Source: Rubritepida sp.
GTDB taxonomy: Bacteria; Pseudomonadota; Alphaproteobacteria; Acetobacterales; Acetobacteraceae
Direction: 5' to 3'
NCBI GenBank assembly: GCA_028291485.1
Contig: JAQGHZ010000639.1
Location: 1 to 20,658, forward strand
DNA length: 20,658 bases
In this document: positions 1 to 9,129 of the stretch, one piece after another
Layout of the letters: every line of letters begins with the position of its first letter
Numbering within the stretch: the first letter of the stretch is position 1
Position numbers and translations under genes: made by a program
Notes under the pieces: model-generated
Database searches by the model: none
What the model saw: only the letters and a program-made list of their open reading frames with translations
Told to the model about the DNA's origin: nothing

Positions 1-260
1 CCCCGCAGGCGCCGGCCGTGCCGGTGAGGAGATCCATCACGCCGGACTATCTGATCTGCCTCGAGGACGGCAAAAAGCTGAAGATGCTCAAGCGGCACCT
101 GCACACCTCCTACGGCATGACGCCCGATGTGTACCGCGCGAAGTGGGGCCTGCCGTCCGACTACCCCATGGTGGCACCGAACTACGCCACTCGCCGCTCC
201 GAGATCGCCAAGGGGTTTGGGCTGGGACGGATCAGGACGAAGGTCAAGGCGGAAAAGTAG
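1..260 (+). CDS. mucR: MucR/Ros-family transcriptional regulator, C-terminal part (5' end outside window)
   Basis: The frame is open from the window edge through a TAG at 258-260, so the N-terminus lies upstream. The in-window GTG at 18 is probably not the start. The residues after it match the DNA-binding half of MucR/Ros regulators: TPDYLICLEDGKKLK, then KRHL, YGMTPDVYRAKWGLP and DYPMVAPNYA, with a basic tail. The family binds AT-rich DNA as a global regulator or nucleoid-type protein controlling surface polysaccharide, motility and cell-cycle genes in Alphaproteobacteria. Of the four Ros zinc-ligand positions, Cys and the first His are kept. The second Cys is Asp (CLED) and the second His position is Tyr (HLHTSY), as in Ml/MucR-type members with altered or no zinc binding. 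It converges on the phosphotransferase gene across a GC-rich hairpin. Confidence 0.9.
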   Translation, partial: PQAPAVPVRRSITPDYLICLEDGKKLKMLKRHLHTSYGMTPDVYRAKWGLPSDYPMVAPNYATRRSEIAKGFGLGRIRTKVKAEK

Positions 261-311
261 CGTCCGCGACGGCGCTCCGTACGAAGCGTCCGGCAGGCGC
301 CCGCCAGGGAA

Positions 312-334
312 CCCGGGAGCGCGGCTCCCCCGGG
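312..334. terminator. GC-rich hairpin between convergent genes
   Basis: GGGAGC (315-320) and GCTCCC (324-329) form a perfect 6-bp stem around a GCG loop. Flanking CCC/GGG can extend it with a small bulge. It sits in the 82-bp gap between the mucR stop and the phosphotransferase stop, where a bidirectional terminator is expected. There is no T-tract on either strand, so the role is inferred from position. Confidence 0.4.
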
Positions 335-342
335 AGGGGTGC

Positions 343-1407
343 TCAGCCGAGCAGCGCCCGGCAATCCAGATCTTCGGCAGCCATATGGACGCGCTCCAGA
401 TTGTTCCACCAGATGGCCGGCGGAATCCCGAGCGAGTGCTGCCAGACCGGCGTCGTGATCTGCCAGAGCACGGAGAGACGGTAGTCCTCCTGCAGCGCCT
501 GGCGGTCGTAGCCGCGCACGCCGTGGGCCGTCAGCTCGGCGTGATAGACATCCAGCAGATGGCTTTCGGAGCGGCGCCGCATCTCGGGATACCAGTGGAC
601 CGCCATCATGTAGGCGAGATCGATGGTCGCGACGTTGGCCGACCAGGAATCCCAGTCGAAGAGCATCGCCTGCCCAGCGCCCTCCTGCTTCGGCAGGAAG
701 CAGTTCCAGACATGCGCATCGCCCTGGATGACCGTCATGTGGCGATGGCTGTGATAGCGCCCGGCCAGCCGCGGCGCGGCCTCGAGCAGCCGCGCGTAGA
801 GCCCGCGCCGGTCGGCGGAGAGCCCGTCGCCGGCCTGGTCGGCGAAGCGCGCGTAGTTCTCCGCCAGGCTTCCGAGCCACTCGTCCATGCCGGCCTCGTC
901 CGCCCAGTGCCCCACATCGGCGCCGAGGCGCGGATGGTCCCACCACGCGGCGTGGAAACGCGCCCGCGCCCGCATGATGCCCTCGGCATCCTGGAGCTGG
1001 GGCGGCAGCGGCCAGGGCGTCGCGATGCGGTGGGTGTCGGTCAGGTCCTCCAGCAGCAGCTGCCAGCCGTCGGTCTGCGGATCCCAGTGCGAGGCGAAGC
1101 AGCGCGGGACCAGACCCGCCGGCGTCGCGGACGCCACCTCCGCGTAGAAGGCGACCTCGGAGCGGCCGCCCTTCCAGGGCCCGCCGGCGCGTTCGGGCAG
1201 GCCGGCCTTCAGGATCAGCGTCGCGGGCAGCCCGGCCGCCTCGCCCTCATAGCTCAGGCGCAGCCGGAAGATATGGGACAGCAGCGTCGGGAAGGATCGC
1301 TGGATCGCGACCTCGCTGACCCGGCCGCCGCCGAGCAGGCCGGAGCACCGCAGCGCCTCCGTCAGGGATTCGGCGTCGGTCCCTTTGGGGAGGGATTCTG
1401 TCGTCAT
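343..1407 (-). CDS. APH-fold phosphotransferase family protein
   Basis: This is a 354-residue aminoglycoside/choline-kinase-like (APH, EcKinase-like) protein. The catalytic-loop motif QGDAHVWN (about 228-235) supplies the Brenner-type Asp230 and Asn235. LFDWDSW (about 250-255) is the metal-binding Asp region. A likely ATP-binding Lys lies in LILKAG (about 67), with a Glu in SEVAFYAE (about 84). Members phosphorylate small hydroxylated metabolites, and the substrate cannot be read from sequence. An upstream in-frame ATG at 1437 would add 10 residues (MWAAFAKRPR). I prefer 1407 because a strong hairpin at 1441-1474 would occupy the ribosome-binding position of the 1437 start. Neither start has a strong Shine-Dalgarno. 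The gene lies downstream of the helicase gene on the same strand, separated by that hairpin, so it is probably transcribed separately. Confidence 0.82.
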   Translation of the reverse strand: MTTESLPKGTDAESLTEALRCSGLLGGGRVSEVAIQRSFPTLLSHIFRLRLSYEGEAAGLPATLILKAGLPERAGGPWKGGRSEVAFYAEVASATPAGLVPRCFASHWDPQTDGWQLLLEDLTDTHRIATPWPLPPQLQDAEGIMRARARFHAAWWDHPRLGADVGHWADEAGMDEWLGSLAENYARFADQAGDGLSADRRGLYARLLEAAPRLAGRYHSHRHMTVIQGDAHVWNCFLPKQEGAGQAMLFDWDSWSANVATIDLAYMMAVHWYPEMRRRSESHLLDVYHAELTAHGVRGYDRQALQEDYRLSVLWQITTPVWQHSLGIPPAIWWNNLERVHMAAEDLDCRALLG

Positions 1408-1440
1408 GCGCGGCCGCTTTGCGAAGGCGGCCCACATCTA

Positions 1441-1474
1441 GCCTGACCCGTTGTGCCTTCGCAACGGATCAGGC
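1441..1474 (-). terminator. Long inverted repeat after the helicase gene
   Basis: GCCTGA-C-CCGTTG (1441-1453) pairs with CAACGG-A-TCAGGC (1462-1474). This gives 12 paired bases with one mismatch around an 8-nt loop. It begins 8 bp beyond the helicase stop and ends just before the phosphotransferase start. No poly-T follows. Either a terminator-like or mRNA 3'-stabilising structure fits. Confidence 0.5.
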
Positions 1475-1481
1475 GAGGTGG

Positions 1482-3302
1482 CTAGGACCGCGGCGGACGC
1501 GCCGTCGCGGGGCGCTTGTTGGCGCCGTCGGCCGCGCGCGGCTTGCCCTGGTAGGCGGGGCGCGTCTTGCCGGCATAGGGCGTGCGCGGACCCGCCGAGG
1601 ACGCCGCACGGTCGGGCGGACCCATCGAGGCCGCGGACTCGATCCGGATATGCGCGTCGTCCTGGCCCGGCTTGGCCGCGGCGATGGCGAAGCGATCGGC
1701 CAGCTGCGGTGCGACCTCGAACCGGGTCTCGCGATCGAGAATGCGGATCTGCCCGATCGCATCGCGCGTCACATGGCCACGATGGCAGAGGAAGGGCAGG
1801 ATCCACTTCGGATCGGCCTGGTTGCTGCGGCCCACATTCATGCGGAACCACACCCCCTCGACGGCGCCCTCGGCGCGATGGGGACCATTACCGGACCCAC
1901 CGCCGGCATAGGCCGGGCGGGCCTCCTGCGGGGCGCGCTGGTAGTCGCGCTGGTAATCGCGCTCGGGGCGCGGGCCGGCGTAGCTCATCGGGCCGGCGAG
2001 CTCCTCAGGCGCGGGCAGCGGCGCGCGGAGCAGCTTGGCCAGCGCGGCGGCCAGGGCCTCCGGATTGCGGCCTTCCAGCAGGCGACGGCCGAGGGCGAGA
2101 TCGGCGTCCTCGGGCATCTCGTCCAGCATGGCCATGGCGGAGGTGACGATGCGCTCGCCATCCTTGGCGTGGATGTCCTCGGCGGAGGGGGCGGGCGACC
2201 ACTCGGCCTTCACCTTGGCGCCCATCAGCAGGCGCTCGGCGATGCGGCGGCGGTTGTGCGGCACGACCAGCGCGCTGATGCCCTTCTTCCCCGCGCGGCC
2301 GGTCCGGCCCGAGCGATGGAGGAGCGTCTCGGGATCGTTCGGCAGGTCCGCGTGGATGACCAGCGCGAGGTCGGGCAGGTCGAGGCCGCGGGCGGCCACG
2401 TCGGTCGCGACGCAGACGCGGGCGCGGCCGTCGCGCAGGCCCTGCATGGCGCGGGTGCGCTCGGCCTGGGAGAGCTCGCCGGAGAGCGCCACGGCGGAGA
2501 AGCCGCGCTCGACCAGGTTGCCGTGCAGGCGGTTCACCGCGGCGCGGGTGGTGCAGAACACGATGGCCGTGCGCGGGTCGAGGAAGCGCAGCGTGTTGAC
2601 CACCGCGCGCTCCATCTCGCCGGGGGCGACGGAGAGGGCGCGGTATTCGATATCGGTGTGCTGGCTGCCCTCGCCGGTGGCGGCGATGCGCAGGGCGTCG
2701 CGCTGGAAGTTCTTGGCGAGCTGCGCGATCGGCCGCGGCACGGTCGCCGAGAAGAGCAGCGTGCGGCGCTCGGGGGGGAGGGATTCGAGAATGGCCTCGA
2801 GATCCTCGCGGAAGCCGAGGTCGAGCATCTCGTCGGCCTCGTCCAGCACGACGGCGCGCATCGACTGCGGGCGAAGGTTCCCACGCTCGATATGGTCGCG
2901 CAGGCGGCCGGGGGTGCCGACGACGATATGCGCGCCATGGGCGAGCTGACGGCGCTCGGTCATGGGGTCCATGCCGCCGACGCAGGAGATCACGCGGCCG
3001 CCGGCACGGGCATAGAGCCAGTTCAGCTCGGTCTGGACCTGGAGGGCGAGCTCACGGGTGGGCGCGACGACGAGGGCCAGCGGCAGGCCGGCGGGCGGCA
3101 GGCGCTCCGCCTCGCCGAGCAGGTCGCGCGAGATGGCCAGGCCGTAGGCGACGGTCTTGCCGGAGCCGGTCTGGGCGGAAACGAGCAGGTCGCGGCCGGC
3201 GGTTTCGGCTTCGAGCACCGCGGCCTGGACGGCGGTGGGCTCGGCATAGCCGCGTTCGGCGAGGGCGGCCGCGATGGACGCGGCGAGCGTGGGGAAGGGC
3301 AC
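1482..3302 (-). CDS. DEAD-box ATP-dependent RNA helicase with DbpA/CsdA-type RNA-binding domain
   Basis: This 606-residue helicase unwinds RNA duplexes in ribosome assembly, mRNA decay or cold adaptation. All core motifs are visible: Q-motif PTAVQ (22-26), Walker A AQTGSGKT (43-50), PTREL (81-85), GTPGRL (129-134), DEAD (154-157), SAT (185-187), ATDVAARGLD (299-308) and HRSGRTGR (329-336). After a linker with RDYQ repeats, residues about 483-553 match the DbpA/CsdA RNA-binding fold (GVWFRMNVGR onward). A Lys/Arg/Ala/Pro-rich tail follows. I chose GTG at 3302 because AGGA lies 8 nt upstream and the helicase homology begins right there (PFPTLAASI). The longer reading from 3383 adds 27 residues of no family character. 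It is probably monocistronic, bounded by a palindrome upstream and an inverted repeat downstream. DeaD/CsdA-like is the nearest name; the exact orthologue is uncertain. Confidence 0.93.
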   Translation of the reverse strand: MPFPTLAASIAAALAERGYAEPTAVQAAVLEAETAGRDLLVSAQTGSGKTVAYGLAISRDLLGEAERLPPAGLPLALVVAPTRELALQVQTELNWLYARAGGRVISCVGGMDPMTERRQLAHGAHIVVGTPGRLRDHIERGNLRPQSMRAVVLDEADEMLDLGFREDLEAILESLPPERRTLLFSATVPRPIAQLAKNFQRDALRIAATGEGSQHTDIEYRALSVAPGEMERAVVNTLRFLDPRTAIVFCTTRAAVNRLHGNLVERGFSAVALSGELSQAERTRAMQGLRDGRARVCVATDVAARGLDLPDLALVIHADLPNDPETLLHRSGRTGRAGKKGISALVVPHNRRRIAERLLMGAKVKAEWSPAPSAEDIHAKDGERIVTSAMAMLDEMPEDADLALGRRLLEGRNPEALAAALAKLLRAPLPAPEELAGPMSYAGPRPERDYQRDYQRAPQEARPAYAGGGSGNGPHRAEGAVEGVWFRMNVGRSNQADPKWILPFLCHRGHVTRDAIGQIRILDRETRFEVAPQLADRFAIAAAKPGQDDAHIRIESAASMGPPDRAASSAGPRTPYAGKTRPAYQGKPRAADGANKRPATARPPRS

Positions 3303-3362
3303 TTTCGAAATCCTGATGGGGCGCAAACCCACATCGGGCGTGGCGCGCGCCGCTCCAGATAG

Positions 3363-3376
3363 GGGCCCCGGGGCCC
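3363..3376. other. Perfect 14-bp GC palindrome between O-methyltransferase and helicase genes
   Basis: GGGCCCCGGGGCCC is its own reverse complement. It lies in the 125-bp gap after the O-methyltransferase stop (3428) and before the helicase GTG (3302), both on the minus strand. It could be the stem of a terminator for the upstream gene or part of the helicase 5' leader. A perfect palindrome without a loop would pair less its central bases. No T-tract follows. Confidence 0.35.
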
Positions 3377-3427
3377 GGCGCAAAGCGCGGATCGCACATC
3401 ACGGCAATGCGTTACGCGGCGAGGAGG

Positions 3428-4465
<1,038 letters not shown>

Positions 4466-4572
4466 TCCCTGCTCTCCTGACCTGGACCGACAGAATAGAC
4501 ATGGCCCACGCGGAAGCGAACGGGATTTCTACAGGGGCAAACACTTCCCGCAGCCTTCATCGTCTCTCCAGG

Positions 4573-6126
4573 CTACTTCTTTGCGAACATGCCGCCGCCC
4601 CCCGGCATCTCCACCACCAGCCGGTCGCCGGCCGGGATGACCTGGAAGCCCTTGGCCTTCAGCACCTCGCCCGAGGCCAGCTTCACCACGCCGTTCGCGC
4701 CGTCGGCGCCGCCGTGGCGGCCGCGCGCCGGGTATGTCACGCGCTCGAAGGTGGCGAAGATGCCGAAGGCCTCGCCGTGGCGGTGGGCGACCTCCATGAT
4801 CTGGCCGTCGCCGCCGCGGTACTTCCCCGCGCCGCCGGAATCGTCGCGCAGATCCTTCCGCCAGACGACGAGCGGGGCCACCGTCTCCGTCACCTCCACC
4901 GGCACGTTCTTCACGCCCGACGGATAGGGTGTGGCCGAGAGCCCGTCCTGCGCGGGCCGCGCGCCGGCGCCGCCGGAGTGGAACATCGTCACCATGAAGG
5001 GCCGCTCCGTGGCCCCGGTGAGCCCCTGCCCCGCGCCGAGCTTCAGGTTCCACAGGTTGGAGGTCCCCTCGGCCGGCACGCGGCCGGGCAGCGCCTGGTC
5101 GAGCGCGCCGAAGACCACGTCGGGCATCATGTGGCCCATGGTGCTGCGGGCATTCACCGCCGCGGGGAAGAGTGCGTTGACGATGCTACCCTCCGGCGCC
5201 GTCACCTGGATCAGGTCGAGCGTGCCGGCATTGTTCGGGATCTCGGGGCCGATGATGCAGCGGATGCCGAAGGCGGTGTAGGCGTCGGTGTAGCAGAGCG
5301 GGCAGTTGATGCCGTAGCTGCTCTGGCCGGAGGTACCGGCGTAGTCCACCGCGATGTGGTCCTCGGCGATGGTGAGCGTCGCGTGCAGGTCGATCGGCGC
5401 CTCCATGCCGTCGATGCGCATGTGGTTCTTCCACGTGCCCTTCGGCAGGGCGGCGATCTCCTTCAGCATCGCCTCGCGCGAGCGGGCGATGATGTGCGCG
5501 CCGAGCACCTCCAGGTCGTCCAGCCCGTTCTCGCCCAGCATGGCGGAGAGGCGGCGCTCGCCCGTCTCGTTGCAGGCCATGAGGGCGTAGATGTCGCCCT
5601 CCACCTGCACCGGCTCGCGGACATTGGCGCGGATGAGGTCGACCAGCCATTGGTCCACAACCCCTTCACGCGCGAGCGGCATGATCGGGATGCGCACGCC
5701 CTCGTGGAAGACCTGGCGGCCGTCCGGCGAGAGGCCGATGCCGCCGATGTCCACCACATGCACGGTGCAGGAGAAGAGCCCGACCATCTTGCCCTTGTGG
5801 AAGGCCGGCGAGGTCACGACGATGTCGTAGAGATGACCGGTGCCGAGCCAGGGATCGTTGGTGACGTAGTGGTCGCCCTCCTTCATCTCGGAGGCCGGGA
5901 TCTTCGCCAGGAAATGCTTCACGCTGCGGGCCATGGAGTTGATGTGGCCGGGGGTTCCCGTCACGGCCTGGGCGAGCATGCGGCCCTCCACGTCGAAGAC
6001 GCCGGCCGAGATGTCGCCGGCCTCGCGCGCGGAGGTGGAGAAGGCGGTGCGGACCAGCGTCCTGGCCTGCTCCTCCACGACGGAGAGCAGCCGGTTCCAC
6101 ATGACCTGGAGGCGGATGTCGTTCAT
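4573..6126 (-). CDS. hyuB: Hydantoinase B / oxoprolinase family protein
   Basis: This 517-residue HyuB-type subunit works with HyuA in ATP-dependent opening of cyclic amides (N-methylhydantoin, 5-oxoproline or related imides). Family features include the N-terminal helix region (LQVMWNRLLSVVEEQARTLV), the DISAGVFD/GRMLAQAVTGTPGHI segment (about 38-62), NDPWLGTGHLYD (about 90-101), the HVVDIGG motif (about 123-129) and a C-terminal glycine-rich MPGGGGMF. Its ATG overlaps the hyuA TGA (ATGA), so translation is coupled; GGAG also lies 8 nt upstream. The C-terminus stops right after the Gly-rich motif, a little shorter than many relatives that continue to a GDP-type ending. Carboxylase relatives (acetone or acetophenone carboxylase) share this fold, so the exact reaction is open. 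Confidence 0.93.
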   Translation of the reverse strand: MNDIRLQVMWNRLLSVVEEQARTLVRTAFSTSAREAGDISAGVFDVEGRMLAQAVTGTPGHINSMARSVKHFLAKIPASEMKEGDHYVTNDPWLGTGHLYDIVVTSPAFHKGKMVGLFSCTVHVVDIGGIGLSPDGRQVFHEGVRIPIMPLAREGVVDQWLVDLIRANVREPVQVEGDIYALMACNETGERRLSAMLGENGLDDLEVLGAHIIARSREAMLKEIAALPKGTWKNHMRIDGMEAPIDLHATLTIAEDHIAVDYAGTSGQSSYGINCPLCYTDAYTAFGIRCIIGPEIPNNAGTLDLIQVTAPEGSIVNALFPAAVNARSTMGHMMPDVVFGALDQALPGRVPAEGTSNLWNLKLGAGQGLTGATERPFMVTMFHSGGAGARPAQDGLSATPYPSGVKNVPVEVTETVAPLVVWRKDLRDDSGGAGKYRGGDGQIMEVAHRHGEAFGIFATFERVTYPARGRHGGADGANGVVKLASGEVLKAKGFQVIPAGDRLVVEMPGGGGMFAKK

Positions 6127-8156
6127 GGCGTGAACTCCAGCACGATCTGCTCGGCGGCGTTGATGGTGGCGGACCAGCCCGCCGGCACGACGGTGGTGGT
6201 CTCGTCCTCGATGATGAGGGCGGGGCCGTTCAGCGTGGCGCCGGGCGGCAGGCCGTCGCGATCGTAGATGGCCGCGTCCTGGGTGAGGCCGGTCGCCGGA
6301 TCGGTCAGTGCGCGCCTGTGCGACGGCGGGGGCGTCGGGGCCGCGGCGGGTTGCGACAGCACGGCCGGATCCGCGACGGGGCGCGAGAGGGAGAGCGCCC
6401 AGGTCATGATCTCGGGCTGGAGGCCCGGGATCGCGCGGCCGAAGATGCCGCGATAGGCGGCGACGAAGGCGTCGTGCAGCGCGGTGGCGCCGATGCCTTC
6501 GGTGACAGGGACCGCGATCTCGTGGCCCTGGCCGCGATAGCGCATGAAGGCGGTGCGGGCCTCGACCAGGCCCTCGCGCGTCGCGGCCTGGAGGACGACG
6601 GCCTCGGCCTCCACGCGCATCTCGGCGAACATGGCTTCGAGCGCGGCCTCGTCCAGCGTGTCGAGGCGGGTGTAACGCGTGCGGACGACCTCGAAGCCGA
6701 TCGGCGCCTGGAGGAAGCCATGCGCCGAGCCGACGCCGGCGCCGCGCGGCACCAGCACCTTCGCGATGCCGAGCTTTTGCGCGAGGCGTGCGGCGTGCAG
6801 CGGTGCCGCACCCCCGAAGGCGATCATGGTGCGGCCGGCGGTGTCCTCGCCATTCTCCACGGCGTGGACGCGGGCGGCGCTGGCCATGGTCTCGTCGACG
6901 ATCTCGGCCACGCCGACCGGCGCCTCGCCGCCCATCGCGGCGAAGGCCGAGCGCGAGGCCGCGGTATCGAGCTTCATCGTGCCGCCGGCGAAGAGATCGG
7001 GATCGAGCCGGCCCAGCAGCAGGTCCGCATCGGTGACGGTCGGCGCGGTGCCGCCGAGGCCGTAGCAGGCCGGGCCCGGCGCGCTGCCGGCGCTGTCCGG
7101 GCCGATCTGGATGCGGCCCAGGGCGTCGTGCCGCGCGATGGAGCCGCCGCCGGCGCCGATCTCCACCAGCTCGATCACCGGGATGCGGATCGGCAGGCCG
7201 CTGCCCTGCACGAAGCGATAGGCGCGCGCGACCTCGAAGCTGCGCGCCAAGTGGAACTTGCCGTGGTCGATCAGCGTGAGCTTGGCCGTGGTGCCGCCCA
7301 TGTCGAAGGCCAGCACGCGGTCCAGCGCGTTCTGCGCCGCGACGTGGCGCGCCAGGATGGCGCCGCCGGCCGGGCCGCTTTCCACCAGGCGCACGGGAAA
7401 GCGCCGCGCGGCCCCGACGGTGCAGAGCCCGCCGGAGGACATCATCATCAGCACGGGCGCGGCGACGCCGAGCGCGCGCAGCCCCTCGTCGATGCCGGCG
7501 AGATAGCCGTCCATCAGCGGGCGCACATAGGCGTTGGCGATGGTGGTGCTGGCGCGGTCGTATTCGCGCACCTCGGGGCAGACCTCGCAGGAGAGCGAGA
7601 GGGAGACGCGGGGGAGCATCTCCGCGACGATCTCCGCGGCCCGGCGCTCATGCGCGTCGTTGGTGAAGGAGTGCAGGAAGCAGATGGCGATGGCCGTGAT
7701 GCCATCGGCCTTCGCCTGCTCGCAGACCGCGCGCAGCGCGGCTTCGTCCAGCTCCAGCAGCACGCCGCCATCGGCCGCGATGCGCTCGGGCACGGTGTAG
7801 CGCAGCGCGCGCGGCACCAGCGGCACGGGCCGCTCCATGGTCAGGTCGTATTGGGCGAAGCGGTGCTCGTAGGCGATCTCGATGCTGTCCCGGAAACCCT
7901 GCGTCGTGACCAGCGCCGTTTTCGCACCCTTGCGCTCGATGAGCGCATTGGTGGCGAGCGTCGTGCCGTGCAGGACGAGCCCGATCGCCGAAGGCTCCAC
8001 GCCGGCCGAGGCGAGCAGTAGCCGCGTGCCCTCGATTACCGCACGCTCCGGCGCGTCGGGCGTGGTCAGCAGCTTGTGGGAAAAGCTCCGGCCCGGCGCT
8101 TCGAGCACGAGGTCGGTGAAGGTGCCGCCGATGTCGACGGCCAGGCGATGCTGCAT
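6123..8156 (-). CDS. hyuA: Hydantoinase/oxoprolinase A (ATP-binding subunit)
   Basis: This 677-residue HyuA has the actin-like ATPase fold. VDIGGTFTD (7-15) is the N-terminal phosphate loop, followed by HGTTLATNALIERKG (about 63-77). The central hydantoinase domain has VRLVESGPAGG (about 255-265), FDMGGTTAKL (284-293), EIGAGGGSIA (about 332-341) and SAPGPACYGLGG (about 358-369). The rest is the C-terminal family domain. It is expected to phosphorylate the substrate carbonyl so that HyuB can hydrolyse the ring. The start lies 1 nt after the TGA of the upstream binding-protein gene and has no Shine-Dalgarno of its own, pointing to translational coupling. Its length fits HyuA of N-methylhydantoinase/oxoprolinase type; which cyclic amide it uses cannot be decided. 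Confidence 0.94.
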   Translation of the reverse strand: MQHRLAVDIGGTFTDLVLEAPGRSFSHKLLTTPDAPERAVIEGTRLLLASAGVEPSAIGLVLHGTTLATNALIERKGAKTALVTTQGFRDSIEIAYEHRFAQYDLTMERPVPLVPRALRYTVPERIAADGGVLLELDEAALRAVCEQAKADGITAIAICFLHSFTNDAHERRAAEIVAEMLPRVSLSLSCEVCPEVREYDRASTTIANAYVRPLMDGYLAGIDEGLRALGVAAPVLMMMSSGGLCTVGAARRFPVRLVESGPAGGAILARHVAAQNALDRVLAFDMGGTTAKLTLIDHGKFHLARSFEVARAYRFVQGSGLPIRIPVIELVEIGAGGGSIARHDALGRIQIGPDSAGSAPGPACYGLGGTAPTVTDADLLLGRLDPDLFAGGTMKLDTAASRSAFAAMGGEAPVGVAEIVDETMASAARVHAVENGEDTAGRTMIAFGGAAPLHAARLAQKLGIAKVLVPRGAGVGSAHGFLQAPIGFEVVRTRYTRLDTLDEAALEAMFAEMRVEAEAVVLQAATREGLVEARTAFMRYRGQGHEIAVPVTEGIGATALHDAFVAAYRGIFGRAIPGLQPEIMTWALSLSRPVADPAVLSQPAAAPTPPPSHRRALTDPATGLTQDAAIYDRDGLPPGATLNGPALIIEDETTTVVPAGWSATINAAEQIVLEFTP

Positions 8157-8157
8157 C

Positions 8158-9129
8158 TCAGTCGTTGATCCTGATGTTGCCGGCGCGCACGACGCGCCCC
8201 CAGATTTCGGTGTCCGTGCGGAGGAAGGCCACGTATTCGGCGCGCGGCATGGGCGCGGGGGTCAGCCCCGCCTCGTCGAAACGGCGCTTCCAGGCGGGGT
8301 CGTCGAACACGCGCAGGACCTCCGCGTGGATTCGGTCCTGGATCGCCTCGGGCGTGCCCGCGGGGGCGACGAGCCCGTACCAGTTCTCCGAGGCGAAGCC
8401 GGGCACGGCCTCGGCCACGGCGGGCGTGTTGGGCAGCAGCGGCCAGCGCTCGGGCGAGGTCACCGCCATGGCACGCGCCTGGCCGCCATTGATGAGCGTC
8501 AGCGTCGCCGGGTCGCCGTAATAGGCGTCCACCACCTTGGCCGCGAGGTCGTTCAGCGCCGGGCCGGTGCCGCGATAGGGCACATGCTCGATCCGCACGC
8601 CGGCCGACTGGTTGAAGAGCTCGCCGGTGAGGTGCTGGCTGGTGCCCGCCCCGCCGCTCGCGTAGCGGAGGTTGCCCTGCCGCGCGAGGGCGATGAACTC
8701 GGGCAGCGTCTGCGCCGGCAGGTCGGTGCGGACGGCCAGGATGAAGGGCATCCGCACCAGCCGCGTGATGTTCGCAAGGCCCAGCGGATCATAAGGCATC
8801 GGGCGCAGATGCGGGCCGACGGTCAGCGTGCCGGCGCCGGTGAGCGAGAGCGTGTAGCCGTCCGGCGCGGCGTGCGAGAGCGCCTCCACGCCGATCACCC
8901 CGCCGGCCCCGCCGCGGTTCTCCACGACCACGGGTTGCCCGAGGTTGCGCCCCAGCGGCTCGGCCAGCAGCCGCCCCGTGAGGTCCACGCCGCCGCCCGG
9001 CGGGAAGGGCACGATCAGGCGGATGGACCGCGTGGGCCAGGACTGCGCGGATGCCCCTCGTGTAGAGATGGGGGCGGGCGCGGCCAGCAGGGAGAGCACC
9101 GTTCTTCGCGCCAGGGTGGAACGCCGCAT
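8158..9129 (-). CDS. Bug-family (TctC-like) periplasmic solute-binding protein
   Basis: This 323-residue Bug protein is the substrate-binding component type of tripartite tricarboxylate transporters. It starts with an arginine-rich signal peptide (MRRSTLARRTVLSLLAAP) likely cleaved after GASA. The family signature follows: IRLIVPFPPGGGVD, VVVENRGGAGG, APDGYTL, then HVPYRGTGPAL and a C-terminal WYGLVAPAGTP block. ATG 9129 is chosen because AAGG lies about 6 nt upstream and a signal peptide follows at once. The frame stays open to 9456, so automatic callers may attach 65-109 spurious residues that include an AraC fragment. It is first in the operon with hyuA and hyuB, implying capture of their substrate or a related acid. 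No TctA/TctB genes are in the window, so it is an orphan, as is common for Bug proteins. Confidence 0.92.
   Translation of the reverse strand: MRRSTLARRTVLSLLAAPAPISTRGASAQSWPTRSIRLIVPFPPGGGVDLTGRLLAEPLGRNLGQPVVVENRGGAGGVIGVEALSHAAPDGYTLSLTGAGTLTVGPHLRPMPYDPLGLANITRLVRMPFILAVRTDLPAQTLPEFIALARQGNLRYASGGAGTSQHLTGELFNQSAGVRIEHVPYRGTGPALNDLAAKVVDAYYGDPATLTLINGGQARAMAVTSPERWPLLPNTPAVAEAVPGFASENWYGLVAPAGTPEAIQDRIHAEVLRVFDDPAWKRRFDEAGLTPAPMPRAEYVAFLRTDTEIWGRVVRAGNIRIND

Noticed and set aside
1419..3362. Open frame of about 650 codons on the plus strand opposite the helicase gene
   Set aside because: It is a mirror of the GC-rich codon bias. The minus-strand frame holds all DEAD-box motifs, while the plus-strand translation is low-complexity Gly/Arg/Ala/His with no domain.
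4466..4572. Promoter for the O-methyltransferase gene (TTCGCT, 17 nt, TATTCT on the minus strand)
   Set aside because: The -10 is acceptable but the -35 matches only two consensus bases, which is too weak to list as a feature.
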